9,234 nucleotides of DNA from Hyphomicrobiales bacterium (GCA_020029455.1 JAIBJH010000100.1:1-9234), one strand, 5' to 3'. Positions 1-7,381 are shown, counted from the first letter of the stretch. Made by a program: numbers and translations. The notes: generated by a model not told the origin, from the sequence alone.

Positions 1-368
1 AGTGCACGGCAGATGCCATCGGCGAAACACGTCATCGTCAGGTTGCGGTCTTCGCCGTCAAATGATGGCCGCCCAATCCTCAGCGTAAGCGCATGGGCGC
101 TAAGGCTCGCGCCCAATGAGTCATTCAGATGAATGACGACCTCGCCTTTCTGATAGGCAAGACTGACATGCACATCCATGGCCGCCGCGCGCTCCAGCTC
201 CGCCGTCTTCTCGTTGAACTGCTGGCTCGCCACGTAGGAGTTCTTGACGACAAGGCCTGTCCAGCTTCCGCTGGCGATCACCGCCATCGCCACGTTGACC
301 GATATGACCACCGCGAAAAAAGCGATCATCAAGAAGGCCATATCGCGTCCGGTAAACTCACGGGTCAT
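1..368 (-). CDS. fixH: FixH/CcoH, cbb3 oxidase assembly protein (partial, C-terminus beyond window)
   Basis: Small inner-membrane protein needed to assemble or stabilise cbb3-type cytochrome c oxidase. The frame is open from an ATG at 368 through the window edge, giving the first 122 complete codons of a protein usually around 150-170 residues long, so the C-terminus is missing. Residues about 10-32 form a single hydrophobic membrane segment (MAFLMIAFFAVVISV...). It is followed by the FixH-typical stretch GSWTGLVVKNSYVASQQFN (residues 34-52) and a periplasmic domain. The start lies 8 nt after the fixG stop, with AGGTGA overlapping that stop as ribosome binding site. It is the last gene visible in the fixNOQPGH run, and fixI and fixS would be expected next, outside the window. 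Family assignment rests on the GSWTG/NSYVASQQFN region plus gene order. Confidence 0.93.
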   Translation of the reverse strand, partial: MTREFTGRDMAFLMIAFFAVVISVNVAMAVIASGSWTGLVVKNSYVASQQFNEKTAELERAAAMDVHVSLAYQKGEVVIHLNDSLGASLSAHALTLRIGRPSFDGEDRNLTMTCFADGICRA

Positions 369-376
369 GTCATCAC

Positions 377-1930
377 CTATGGCACATCGAAGGTTGCTTC
401 ATACCTGTCCTTCTCAAAGGACTGCCGGTCGCTGGCTTGCAGCTGGAACTTGGTCTGCCCCTTCTGCACGAACTGCGGAAGCTGCGAAACGAACACATGC
501 AGCGACCGCAGTTTGTCCGGCTCTACGGGAATATCGACGCTGCGGCCCGTGGCTTCAGGCATGTCCGCGATGGAAAGTGTCGCCCCCGGCAGGCCGTCGA
601 CGCTGAACGTAATGGTGCGCGGCTCCGGCATCATGTTGAGAAGCTTCACCGTATAGCCATTGCGGATGGAGCCGTCCGACAATGTAATGGCAACCGGGTT
701 GCGGTCATGCAGCACATTCACCTGCAGCCGGTCGCGCGTCAGCAGGAAATAGAGCATACCAAGGCCGATGGCGCACCAGGCGCCCATGTAGATGAGTGTG
801 CGCGGACGGATGAAGATGTGCCAGTTGAAATGCTTGAGGCCTTCCAGAAGGCTCCCGTCGGCCGCATGAACCCGCGAGGGATGAATGGCGCCGGGCGTTC
901 CACCAGTCGCCATCGCCATGTTGTGGCTGTAGTCACGCAACGTCGAGTAGGAGATGAGAGCGCGCGGCTTGCCGATCTTGTCCATGATGCCGTTGCAGGC
1001 ATCGATGCACAGCGCGCAGGTAATGCACTCAAGCTGCTGCCCGTCGCGGATGTCGATGCCCGTCGGGCACACCGCAACGCAGGCGTTGCAGTCTACGCAG
1101 TCGCCGACTTCAAGGCCCTGGGCCGCTGCCTTCTTGGAGCCCCTGCTTCTCGGTTCGCCCCGCCAGTCATTATAGGTGACGACAAGCGAATCTTCATCGA
1201 GCATCGCCGCCTGGATGCGCGGCCATGGACACATATAGATGCACACCTGCTCGCGCATCAGGCCACCGAAGACATAAGTTGTCGCCGTGAGTACAGCGAC
1301 CGTGGCATAGGCAATGAAGGGCGCTTGGCCTGTCGCAAAGTTGTAGGCCAGTGTCGGCGCATCGGCAAAATAGAAGATCCATGCACCCCCCGTGGCGATG
1401 GCGACGACAATCCATATGGCATGCTTCGCAATGCGCACAGAAATCTTGTGCAGCGACCATGGCGCTGCATCCAGCCGCATTTGCGCGTTGCGGTCGCCGT
1501 CGAAGAACCGCTCAATGGCAAGGAAGAGATCGGTCCACACGGTTTGCGGGCAGGAATAGCCACACCAGGCACGCCCCACGACGGACGTAACAAGGAACAG
1601 CCCAACACCCGCCATCACCAGGAGGCCTGCGACGTAGAAGAATTCCTGCGGCCAGATCTCAATGAAGAAGAAATAGAAACGCCGGTGCGCGAAATCAATG
1701 AGCACCGCCTGGTCGGGGGCGTTGGGTCCCCGGTCCCAGCGCAGCCACGGCGTCACATAATAGATGCCGAGCGTCACCGCCATGATCAGCCACTTCAGGC
1801 GGCGGAAATCTCCGCTGACGGCTTTCGGGAAGATCTTCTCGCGCGCCGCATAGAGGCTGATGCCCTTGGCTTTTGCACCGGCATTTACGGCACGGGCTTC
1901 ATCCCGGTCTATGAGCGTCGTTACCGTCAA
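377..1930 (-). CDS. fixG: FixG/CcoG, polyferredoxin cbb3 oxidase accessory protein
   Basis: A 517-residue membrane iron-sulfur protein. In Rhodobacter capsulatus, CcoG is reported to reduce Cu(II) to Cu(I) for copper insertion into cbb3 oxidase. Membrane segments are visible near residues 45-62, 97-117, 168-190, 203-222 and 378-397. Two CX2CX2CX3C clusters for [4Fe-4S] centres lie at C278/C281/C284/C288 and C302/C305/C308/C312. Further conserved cysteine motifs are CGYSCPQTVW (C123, C127) and CIYMCPW (C230, C234). The last ~115 residues match the Ig-like C-terminal domain of the family. Length is normal. The start codon is TTG, 2 nt after the fixP stop, with GGAGGT 8 nt upstream inside the fixP end. 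No in-frame ATG occurs nearby. No promoter gap separates it from fixP, so it is probably cotranscribed with fixNOQP. Confidence 0.97.
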   Translation of the reverse strand: MTVTTLIDRDEARAVNAGAKAKGISLYAAREKIFPKAVSGDFRRLKWLIMAVTLGIYYVTPWLRWDRGPNAPDQAVLIDFAHRRFYFFFIEIWPQEFFYVAGLLVMAGVGLFLVTSVVGRAWCGYSCPQTVWTDLFLAIERFFDGDRNAQMRLDAAPWSLHKISVRIAKHAIWIVVAIATGGAWIFYFADAPTLAYNFATGQAPFIAYATVAVLTATTYVFGGLMREQVCIYMCPWPRIQAAMLDEDSLVVTYNDWRGEPRSRGSKKAAAQGLEVGDCVDCNACVAVCPTGIDIRDGQQLECITCALCIDACNGIMDKIGKPRALISYSTLRDYSHNMAMATGGTPGAIHPSRVHAADGSLLEGLKHFNWHIFIRPRTLIYMGAWCAIGLGMLYFLLTRDRLQVNVLHDRNPVAITLSDGSIRNGYTVKLLNMMPEPRTITFSVDGLPGATLSIADMPEATGRSVDIPVEPDKLRSLHVFVSQLPQFVQKGQTKFQLQASDRQSFEKDRYEATFDVP

Positions 1931-1932
1931 CC

Positions 1933-2808
1933 CTACTGACCTCCGCCAAGTGAGTGAATGTAGACGGCCAGCTCCTTCGTCGCCGCCTCGCCGAGTCTGC
2001 CATTCCAGGCGGGCATCATGCCAAGTTTCGGAGAGTTGATCTGCGCCCGGATATCTTCGCGCGTGTTACCACGCAGCCAGATGGCATCATTGAGCTGAGG
2101 GGCGCCCATCTCCTGATTGCCCTGCCCTGCCTCACCGTGACAGGAGGCACACTGTTCTACAAAAACCTGCTGGCCAGCGGCGGCCTTGGCCTGGTCATGT
2201 TCCTGGTTGGAAAGCTGGAGCACCGTTTCCGTGACCTGGTCGATCTGCTCAGCCGTCAACATCTGATCGGCGCCGAATTTCGGCATGTCGGGTGGAACGC
2301 GCGTCTCGGCATCATCGGTTGAGCGTACGCCATGGGCAATTGTCTGTTGTATCTGCTCCATTGTTCCCCCGAAAAGCCAGGAGTCGTCATTGAGATTTGG
2401 AAAGCCCTTGCTGCCCTGGGCGCCAGACCCATGGCACTGCACGCAGTTTACCTTATAAAGAGCCGCACCGGAACTCACCGCGAACTGGCGCATATCTGCG
2501 TCGGCGACCACTTGCTGGATGGGCGTTGCGGAAATCTTGGTGCGCATGGCGGCGCGCGATTGATTGAGCAATTGCATCTCGGATTTGATGTCGCCGCGGC
2601 TTGACCAGCCGAGCAGGCCTTGCGTTGCTCCGCTCAATCCGGGCAGGGCCGGATAGGCGATGACATAGCCCATGGCGAAAACGATGGTGGCGTAGAACGT
2701 CCATAGCCACCAGCGCGGCAGCGGCGAATTCAATTCCTCAATGCCATCCCATGTGTGTCCGGTCGTTTCGACGCCGGAAACCTTGTCCACCTTGCGATTG
2801 GCCGCCAT
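1933..2808 (-). CDS. fixP: FixP/CcoP, cbb3 oxidase subunit III, dihaem cytochrome c
   Basis: Membrane-anchored dihaem cytochrome c of 291 residues that passes electrons from the cytochrome c pool or bc1 complex into the cbb3 oxidase. An N-terminal cytoplasmic stretch carries the family motif TWDGIEELNSPLPRWW (residues 19-34), followed by one membrane segment (about 35-53). Two c-type haem sites face the periplasm: CVQCH at 122-126, with probable axial Met175 in DMPKFG, and CASCH at 220-224, with probable axial Met265 in GMMPAW. Length is typical. The ATG overlaps the fixQ stop as TAATG, and AAGGAG 8 nt upstream lies inside fixQ, suggesting translational coupling. The product would need the Ccm cytochrome c maturation system, which is not encoded here. 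Confidence 0.98.
   Translation of the reverse strand: MAANRKVDKVSGVETTGHTWDGIEELNSPLPRWWLWTFYATIVFAMGYVIAYPALPGLSGATQGLLGWSSRGDIKSEMQLLNQSRAAMRTKISATPIQQVVADADMRQFAVSSGAALYKVNCVQCHGSGAQGSKGFPNLNDDSWLFGGTMEQIQQTIAHGVRSTDDAETRVPPDMPKFGADQMLTAEQIDQVTETVLQLSNQEHDQAKAAAGQQVFVEQCASCHGEAGQGNQEMGAPQLNDAIWLRGNTREDIRAQINSPKLGMMPAWNGRLGEAATKELAVYIHSLGGGQ
1939..1944 (-). promoter_or_regulatory. Ribosome binding site deciding the fixG TTG start
   Basis: Read on the minus strand, GGAGGT lies within the last codons of fixP, and 8 nt later comes TTG at 1930-1928. The motif and spacing are near ideal, and the fixG frame has no ATG in its first ~45 codons, so the TTG is the best-supported start. Confidence 0.7.
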
Positions 2809-2966
2809 TAGTCGTTCTCCTTGAAAGGAATGGATGCAGCGTCGTCATGATTTTTCTTGGCCGCGGGGCGATAGGCCAGCACAACCGCCGCCACAAAGAA
2901 GAGCAGCATGCCCAACAGCCCCCAGCTATCCGCGAACTGGCGCATCATGGTATAGTCGTCATTCAT
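2808..2966 (-). CDS. fixQ: FixQ/CcoQ, small cbb3 oxidase subunit
   Basis: A 52-residue single-span protein of the cbb3 oxidase. In studied bacteria CcoQ stabilises the complex or its CcoP subunit. The protein starts MNDDYTMMRQFADSWGLLGM, with a short N-terminal tail, then a hydrophobic helix (about residues 16-32), then a basic AYRPAAKK segment on the cytoplasmic side and a polar tail ending KEND. Size, layout and position between fixO and fixP match the family. The ATG is 6 nt after the fixO stop, and AGAGGT overlapping that stop serves as ribosome binding site. Its TAA stop shares one base with the fixP ATG. Confidence 0.93.
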   Translation of the reverse strand: MNDDYTMMRQFADSWGLLGMLLFFVAAVVLAYRPAAKKNHDDAASIPFKEND

Positions 2967-2972
2967 GGGCCG

Positions 2973-3719
2973 CTACCTCTGGTTCTTGTCTGGTTCGTAG
3001 ACCGAGAAATCGACCAGCGTGCCCAGCATCTGCAGATAGGCAATGAGCGCGTCCATCTCCGTGACCTTTGGATTACCGTCGAAATCAGCAGCGACTGCTT
3101 TGGGATAGCGCCCGAGCAGGGCTGTCGTGTCGGCGCCAGCCGTCGCCTGGGCCATCATGTCATCGGCGGCACTGGCGATCATCTCATCGTTATAGGGAAC
3201 CCCGACCCTGCTATTGGCAACAAGGTGCGCGGCGATGGCCTTTGCATCGAGTTCATTGTTCGCCAGGAAGGCGTAAGGCGGCATGATCGATTCCGGCACC
3301 ACCGAGCGCGGGTTCTTCAGATGCTCAAGATGCCACTCGCTGGAATAACGCCCGCCGACGCGTGCGAGGTCCGGCCCCGTCCGCTTCGAGCCCCACTGGA
3401 ACGGATGGTCATACATCGACTCCGCCGCAAGGCTGTAATGGCCGTAACGTTCCACCTCGTCGCGGAAAGGCCGGATCATCTGCGAATGGCAGACATAGCA
3501 TCCCTCGCGCACATAGATGTCGCGCCCCGCAAGCTCGAGCGGTGAATAGGGCCGCATGCCCTTCACCTTCTCGATGGTGTTCTGGATCCAGAACAAGGGC
3601 GCGATCTCGACGATGCCGCCAATCGTGACGACAAGCAGCGAGAGCACCAGGAGTAGCGTGACGTTACGCTCGATCTTGCTGTGAAAGCCGAGGAGGTTTT
3701 CGTTGGATGTGTTGCTCAT
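2973..3719 (-). CDS. fixO: FixO/CcoO, cbb3 oxidase subunit II, monohaem cytochrome c
   Basis: A 248-residue membrane-anchored cytochrome c carrying electrons between FixP and the haem-copper centre of FixN. There is one N-terminal membrane anchor (about residues 19-40). The haem c site is CYVCH at 74-78, preceded by the family motif GRDIYVREGC and followed by SQMIRPFRDEVERYG. The probable axial methionine is M146 in ESIMPPYAF. The conserved WGSKRTGPDLARVGGRYS (109-126) and the terminal MDALIAYLQMLG are also present. Length fits the family. The ATG is 9 nt after the fixN stop, with a G-rich GGAG/GGGGGA ribosome binding region over that stop. Confidence 0.98.
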   Translation of the reverse strand: MSNTSNENLLGFHSKIERNVTLLLVLSLLVVTIGGIVEIAPLFWIQNTIEKVKGMRPYSPLELAGRDIYVREGCYVCHSQMIRPFRDEVERYGHYSLAAESMYDHPFQWGSKRTGPDLARVGGRYSSEWHLEHLKNPRSVVPESIMPPYAFLANNELDAKAIAAHLVANSRVGVPYNDEMIASAADDMMAQATAGADTTALLGRYPKAVAADFDGNPKVTEMDALIAYLQMLGTLVDFSVYEPDKNQR

Positions 3720-3728
3720 GATATCCCC

Positions 3729-5342
3729 CTACTCCGCTGCCTGAAGCGCGGCCGCCGGCACATGCGCCACCACGGGCGCACCGCCACGGATTGTCTTGTA
3801 GATGTTATAAGCCATGACGAGAGCGCCACTGAGATAGAGCGCGCCGCCGATCATGCGCATCACATAGTATGGATACATGGCGGCCATGGTCTCGGCGAAG
3901 GAGTACACAAGGAAACCTTGGTCATCATACTCGCGCCACATCAGGCCCTGCATGATGCCGGAGACCCACATCACCGAGGCGTAGACAACGATGCCAAGCG
4001 TTGCGAGCCAGAAGTGCCAGTTGACGAGCCTCAGGCTGTAAAGCGCCGTGCGGCCCCAGAGCTTTGGTGTGAGATGATAGATCGCACCGAATGAAATCAT
4101 GCCGACCCAGCCCAGCGCGCCGGAGTGCACGTGGCCGATGGTCCAGTCGGTGTAGTGGCTGAGCGAATTCACCGCCTTGATGGACATCATCGGCCCTTCA
4201 AAGGTCGACATGCCATAGAAGGCGATTGCCAGGACGAGCATGCGCAGCACAGGATCGGTGCGCAGCTTGTCCCATGCCCCGGAAAGCGTCATCAGGCCGT
4301 TGATCATGCCGCCCCAGGAGGGCATCCACAGCATCACGGAAAACACCATGCCGAGCGTCTGCGCCCAATCGGGCAGCGCCGTGTAATGCAGGTGATGCGG
4401 TCCCGCCCAGATATACATGAAGATCAGCGACCAGAAATGCACGATCGAAAGGCGGTAGGAGTAGATCGGCCGGTTCGCCTGCTTCGGCACGAAATAATAC
4501 ATCATGCCGAGGAAGCCCGCGGTGAGGAAAAAGCCCACTGCATTGTGGCCGTACCACCATTGCGTCAACGCATCCTGCACGCCGGAGAAGGCAGAGTAAC
4601 TCTTGCTGCCGAGCAATGACACCGGCATCGACAGATTGTTGACGAGATGCAGCATCGCCACCGTGACGATGAACGAGAGATAGAACCAGTTGGCCACATA
4701 AATATGCGGTTCCTTGCGCACCACCAACGTGCCGAGAAAAACCAGGAGATAGGCCACCCAGACAATGGTGAGCCAGATGTCGACATACCATTCGGGTTCG
4801 GCGTATTCGCGGCTCTCGGTGATGCCGAGGAGATAGCCAGTCGCCGCCATGACGATGAAGAGCTGGTAGCCCCAGAATACGAACCAGGCGAGATCGCCGC
4901 CCCACAATCTTGCGCGCGTCGTCCGCTGTACCACATAAAATGACGTGGCAATCAGGGCATTGCCGCCGAAAGCAAAGACAACCGCTGAAGTGTGCAGCGG
5001 CCGCAGGCGCCCGAAGTTGAAATAAGGTGGAATGTTGAACTCCGGCCAAGCCAGTTGGCAGGCGATCAAAACCCCGACGAGCAATCCCGCGATGGCCCAG
5101 AACAGCGTTGCGATGACGCCATAGCGAACGACGCCGTCCATGTACTGGTTTGGCGCGCCCTCGCTCGGTGCCAATGCCGTTACAGCCTGGGATTGCCGCA
5201 GCAAAACGATGGTTGCGATTGCCAAGACAAGAAACACGATCCACGCATGGACGCGGAACAATGAATCTGTCCCCAGCGCAGCCGCGAGCAAAACCAGAAA
5301 GGCAGCAACTCCCACGGTGACTGCCGTTGACGTCTTGATCAT
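3729..5342 (-). CDS. fixN: FixN/CcoN, cbb3 oxidase subunit I (haem-copper catalytic subunit)
   Basis: Catalytic subunit of the high-affinity cbb3 oxidase, which reduces O2 to water and pumps protons. From the ATG at 5342 it has 537 residues and about 12 membrane helices. Visible metal and haem motifs: RPLHTS (H117, low-spin haem b); WWYGHNAVGFF (H266, CuB); GPHHLHY (H316/H317, CuB); and GHVHSGALGW (H404/H406, haem b3 and b). Y310 sits six residues before H316, as expected for the redox tyrosine that cbb3 enzymes carry on helix VII, and the 50-residue spacing H266-H316 also fits. The frame stays open to a TTG at 5411, but that codon falls where the promoter -10 would lie. The 5342 ATG has AAAGGGA about 7 nt upstream and gives the normal length. 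It is the first gene of the fix run. Confidence 0.98.
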   Translation of the reverse strand: MIKTSTAVTVGVAAFLVLLAAALGTDSLFRVHAWIVFLVLAIATIVLLRQSQAVTALAPSEGAPNQYMDGVVRYGVIATLFWAIAGLLVGVLIACQLAWPEFNIPPYFNFGRLRPLHTSAVVFAFGGNALIATSFYVVQRTTRARLWGGDLAWFVFWGYQLFIVMAATGYLLGITESREYAEPEWYVDIWLTIVWVAYLLVFLGTLVVRKEPHIYVANWFYLSFIVTVAMLHLVNNLSMPVSLLGSKSYSAFSGVQDALTQWWYGHNAVGFFLTAGFLGMMYYFVPKQANRPIYSYRLSIVHFWSLIFMYIWAGPHHLHYTALPDWAQTLGMVFSVMLWMPSWGGMINGLMTLSGAWDKLRTDPVLRMLVLAIAFYGMSTFEGPMMSIKAVNSLSHYTDWTIGHVHSGALGWVGMISFGAIYHLTPKLWGRTALYSLRLVNWHFWLATLGIVVYASVMWVSGIMQGLMWREYDDQGFLVYSFAETMAAMYPYYVMRMIGGALYLSGALVMAYNIYKTIRGGAPVVAHVPAAALQAAE

Positions 5343-5436
5343 TCTTGATCCCTTTCCCGCAGAACAGACGCAGCCGGAGAAATTCGATTCAGCTGCGCCA
5401 CCCAGCCTCAATTGGCAGGGCGCCGATATTACCTCC

Positions 5437-5450
5437 TTGATCTAAGTCAA
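5437..5450. promoter_or_regulatory. FNR/FixK-type box shared by divergent fixN and hemerythrin-hemN operons
   Basis: The sequence TTGATCTAAGTCAA matches the anaerobox TTGAT-N4-ATCAA at 9 of 10 defined positions, and both TTGA/TCAA half-sites are perfect. If it acts as a class II site centred at -41.5, transcription would begin near 5402 toward fixN (about 60 nt leader) and near 5485 toward the hemerythrin gene (about 35 nt leader). Both are sensible. The -10 regions are weak (around CAATTG at 5408-5414 on the minus strand and GATAGA at 5470-5475 on the plus strand), as is usual for activator-dependent promoters. The likely binder is the FnrN-type protein encoded at 7460-8194, or a FixK elsewhere. 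No second such box was seen in the window by eye. Confidence 0.88.
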
Positions 5451-5491
5451 GGAACGGATCGGCAGGCGCGATAGAGAAGAAATTTCGAGAA

Positions 5492-5505
5492 CCGGCCACA
5501 GCCGG
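5492..5505 (+). other. Short perfect hairpin in the hemerythrin-gene leader
   Basis: CCGGC-CACA-GCCGG forms a perfect 5-bp stem with a four-base loop. It ends three bases before the AGGA (5509-5512) that is the likely ribosome binding site of the gene starting at 5520. It lies downstream of the predicted transcription start near 5485, so it would be in the mRNA leader. A role in mRNA stability or ribosome access is possible but unsupported beyond position. Confidence 0.4.
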
Positions 5506-5519
5506 ACCAGGATGAACAG

Positions 5520-6005
5520 ATGCAGGAGGACATGAAGAAAAACGCCGATCTCCACTGCGTGTGCGATGATCCCAGTTGCCTGAAAAAGCGCTTCCTCGCC
5601 TGCATGGCGTCCCTCGAAGCGCTGTGCACGGAACTTGAAGGCATCGCCGACAGCCTGCCGGACCGCTTTGATTCGCAACTGGGCCTGGCCACGGCCCAAC
5701 GCCTCCTGGGCACGATCAAGAAGGCCCATGATTTCGAGGAATCAACACTGTACCCGGCATTGGTGGAGAAAGCCGGGCATCCACCGGAGTTCCTCGCAGT
5801 CATCGAGCGCCTCAAATATGAGCATTGGGGTGATGAGGATTTTGCCGGCGAAGTCTTCCATCAGATCCGCCAGTTTGCGGCCCATGGCACGCCAGAGACC
5901 GCCGAGCGCCTGTCCTGGACCCTGCGAGGCCTTTTTGAAAACATGCGAAGGCACATCGAATTCGAAAGGGAATTCCTGCTGCCCCTGAGCCGGGCCTGCC
6001 AATGA
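5520..6005 (+). CDS. Hemerythrin-like (HHE cation-binding) protein coupled to hemN
   Basis: A soluble, mainly helical protein of 161 residues. Three HxxxE motifs are visible, H70-DFE-E74, H102-WGD-E106 and H145-IEF-E149, the repeating ligand pattern of hemerythrin/HHE domains that bind a non-haem di-iron centre. Proteins of this fold bind O2 or NO or handle iron. Which applies here is not known. The N-terminus also carries closely spaced cysteines (C13, C15, C20, then C28 and C36), an unusual extra. The ATG at 5520 has AGGA 7 nt upstream. An in-frame ATG at 5532 is also possible, but its AGGAGG is only 2 nt away. The stop overlaps the hemN start as ATGA, and the gene is first in an operon reading away from the FNR/FixK box, so low-oxygen expression is likely. 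It could serve as oxygen or NO scavenger, iron handler or sensor. Confidence 0.85.
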   Translation: MQEDMKKNADLHCVCDDPSCLKKRFLACMASLEALCTELEGIADSLPDRFDSQLGLATAQRLLGTIKKAHDFEESTLYPALVEKAGHPPEFLAVIERLKYEHWGDEDFAGEVFHQIRQFAAHGTPETAERLSWTLRGLFENMRRHIEFEREFLLPLSRACQ

Positions 6006-7381
6006 AGGCGTCAGTGACGGCGGAAAGGGAAGTGCAGGACCCATCGCTTGCCGTCGCGGCATCCAACGTGCCGCGCTACACCAGCTATCCGCCGGCCAAC
6101 CATTTTCAACCAGGCATCGGCGCCAAGCTCGCGGAAACCTTTCTCGCTGCAATTGAAAGATCGAAGCAGGCTTCGCTCTATCTCCACATTCCCTATTGCG
6201 ACAGGCTGTGCTGGTTCTGCGGCTGCCACACAAAGCAAACCCTGAGCTACGCCCCGATCCAAACCTACATCGAAACCCTGTGCGAAGAACTGCGCCTTCT
6301 CCGCAATCGCCTCACACGAAAGCCGCCCCTGTCTCGCATTCACCTCGGCGGCGGTAGTCCCAGCCTGCTCCGGCCTGCTGAACTTGCCGCGTTGAAACAG
6401 GCAATCGATGCAACATTCACCTTTGAGCCTGGCTGCGAAATCAGCATCGAGATCGATCCTTCCGATGTGGGCTCCGCGACCATTCCGTCACTCACCACCT
6501 TCGGCATGAACCGCGCCAGCATCGGCGTCCAGGATTTCGATCCACAGGTGCAGAAGGCCATCAATCGCATCCAGTCCTATGAAGTCACGCGCCATGTCGT
6601 TGAAGACTTGCGCCGCAACGGTGTGAACAAGATCAATATCGATATTCTCTATGGCCTGCCCCACCAAGACATTGCGCGGCTCTTGAGCACCGTTGAAAAG
6701 GTCTTGTCTCTCAAACCTGAGAGGATCGCCCTCTTCGGCTACGCCCACGTGCCATGGGTGAAACCGCATCAGCGCCTGATCCCGGAAGCTAGCCTCCCCG
6801 GTCCTGAAGACCGCGTCACTCACGCCCGCATCTCGGCTACGGCCATCAGGGATGCGGGCTACGTGCAAATCGGCATAGATCACTTTTCACTACCTGGCGA
6901 CGGCCTTGCTATGGCTGCACGGAACGGCAAGTTGCGGCGGAATTTTCAAGGATATACCGACGACCAGTCAGATGTTCTGATTGGTCTTGGTGCATCGGCT
7001 CTCAGCACGTTTCCCGGCGGCTATCTGCAAAATCATGTAGCGACTGGCCGCTACTCCGCACAGATCAAGAGCGGCATGCTCGCCCATGACCGTGGTTTCG
7101 CACTCAATGACGACGACAGGCTGCGCAGTTGGGTGATCGAACGCCTGATGTGCGATTTTGCATTCCGCCGCGACGATCTGGTCAACGCCTTCGGCGCCGA
7201 TGCCCTCGGCTTGTGGAATGAGGCCTGTGCGCTGGCCCAGGGCGAGCTAGCGAAGATTGTAAGCGTCGAACACGGAAGCTTCTCCATTCCTGCGGGAAGC
7301 CGCCATCTCGCCCGCCACGTCGCATCCCATTTCGATGCCTATCTGTCATCCAACGCGTTCAAATATTCCAAGGCAGTATAA
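6002..7381 (+). CDS. hemN: HemN, oxygen-independent coproporphyrinogen III dehydrogenase (radical SAM)
   Basis: A cytoplasmic radical SAM enzyme of 459 residues that decarboxylates two propionates of coproporphyrinogen III to give protoporphyrinogen IX without O2, a late haem-synthesis step. The radical SAM cluster motif is HIPYCDRLCWFCGC (C66, C70, C73), with the extra HemN cysteine C75. Also visible are the glycine-rich HLGGGSPS (114-121, SAM-binding region), FGMNRASIGVQDFDPQVQ (167-184), INIDILYGLPHQ (211-222), and ALFGYAHVPW (243-252), typical of true HemN rather than the HemW paralogue. Length is normal. Translation likely depends on coupling through the 4-nt ATGA overlap with the hemerythrin gene, since no clear Shine-Dalgarno is present. 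The gene follows a low-oxygen promoter and stands opposite the haem-demanding fixNOQP, consistent with FNR/FixK control. Confidence 0.97.
   Translation: MKASVTAEREVQDPSLAVAASNVPRYTSYPPANHFQPGIGAKLAETFLAAIERSKQASLYLHIPYCDRLCWFCGCHTKQTLSYAPIQTYIETLCEELRLLRNRLTRKPPLSRIHLGGGSPSLLRPAELAALKQAIDATFTFEPGCEISIEIDPSDVGSATIPSLTTFGMNRASIGVQDFDPQVQKAINRIQSYEVTRHVVEDLRRNGVNKINIDILYGLPHQDIARLLSTVEKVLSLKPERIALFGYAHVPWVKPHQRLIPEASLPGPEDRVTHARISATAIRDAGYVQIGIDHFSLPGDGLAMAARNGKLRRNFQGYTDDQSDVLIGLGASALSTFPGGYLQNHVATGRYSAQIKSGMLAHDRGFALNDDDRLRSWVIERLMCDFAFRRDDLVNAFGADALGLWNEACALAQGELAKIVSVEHGSFSIPAGSRHLARHVASHFDAYLSSNAFKYSKAV

Noticed and set aside
437..1939. 500-residue open frame on the plus strand opposite fixG
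   Set aside because: Antisense shadow of fixG. Rich in Arg, His and Ala with no family features, whereas the minus strand encodes clear ferredoxin motifs.
2751..3545. 264-residue plus-strand open frame across fixP, fixQ and fixO
   Set aside because: Antisense to three recognised genes, crosses their boundaries, and shows no domain-like sequence.
4198..5244. 348-residue minus-strand open frame inside fixN
   Set aside because: Out-of-frame shadow of fixN. The fixN frame has all haem and copper ligands.
5470..5475. GATAGA as the -10 of the hemerythrin-hemN promoter
   Set aside because: About 3 nt closer to the box than the usual class II spacing and a weak match, so not listed as a separate promoter feature.
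5442..5815. Two minus-strand open frames (95 and 122 residues) across the divergent promoter and the hemerythrin gene
   Set aside because: They would read opposite the hemerythrin gene and through the FNR box, with no family resemblance. A leaderless antisense peptide cannot be excluded, but nothing supports it.
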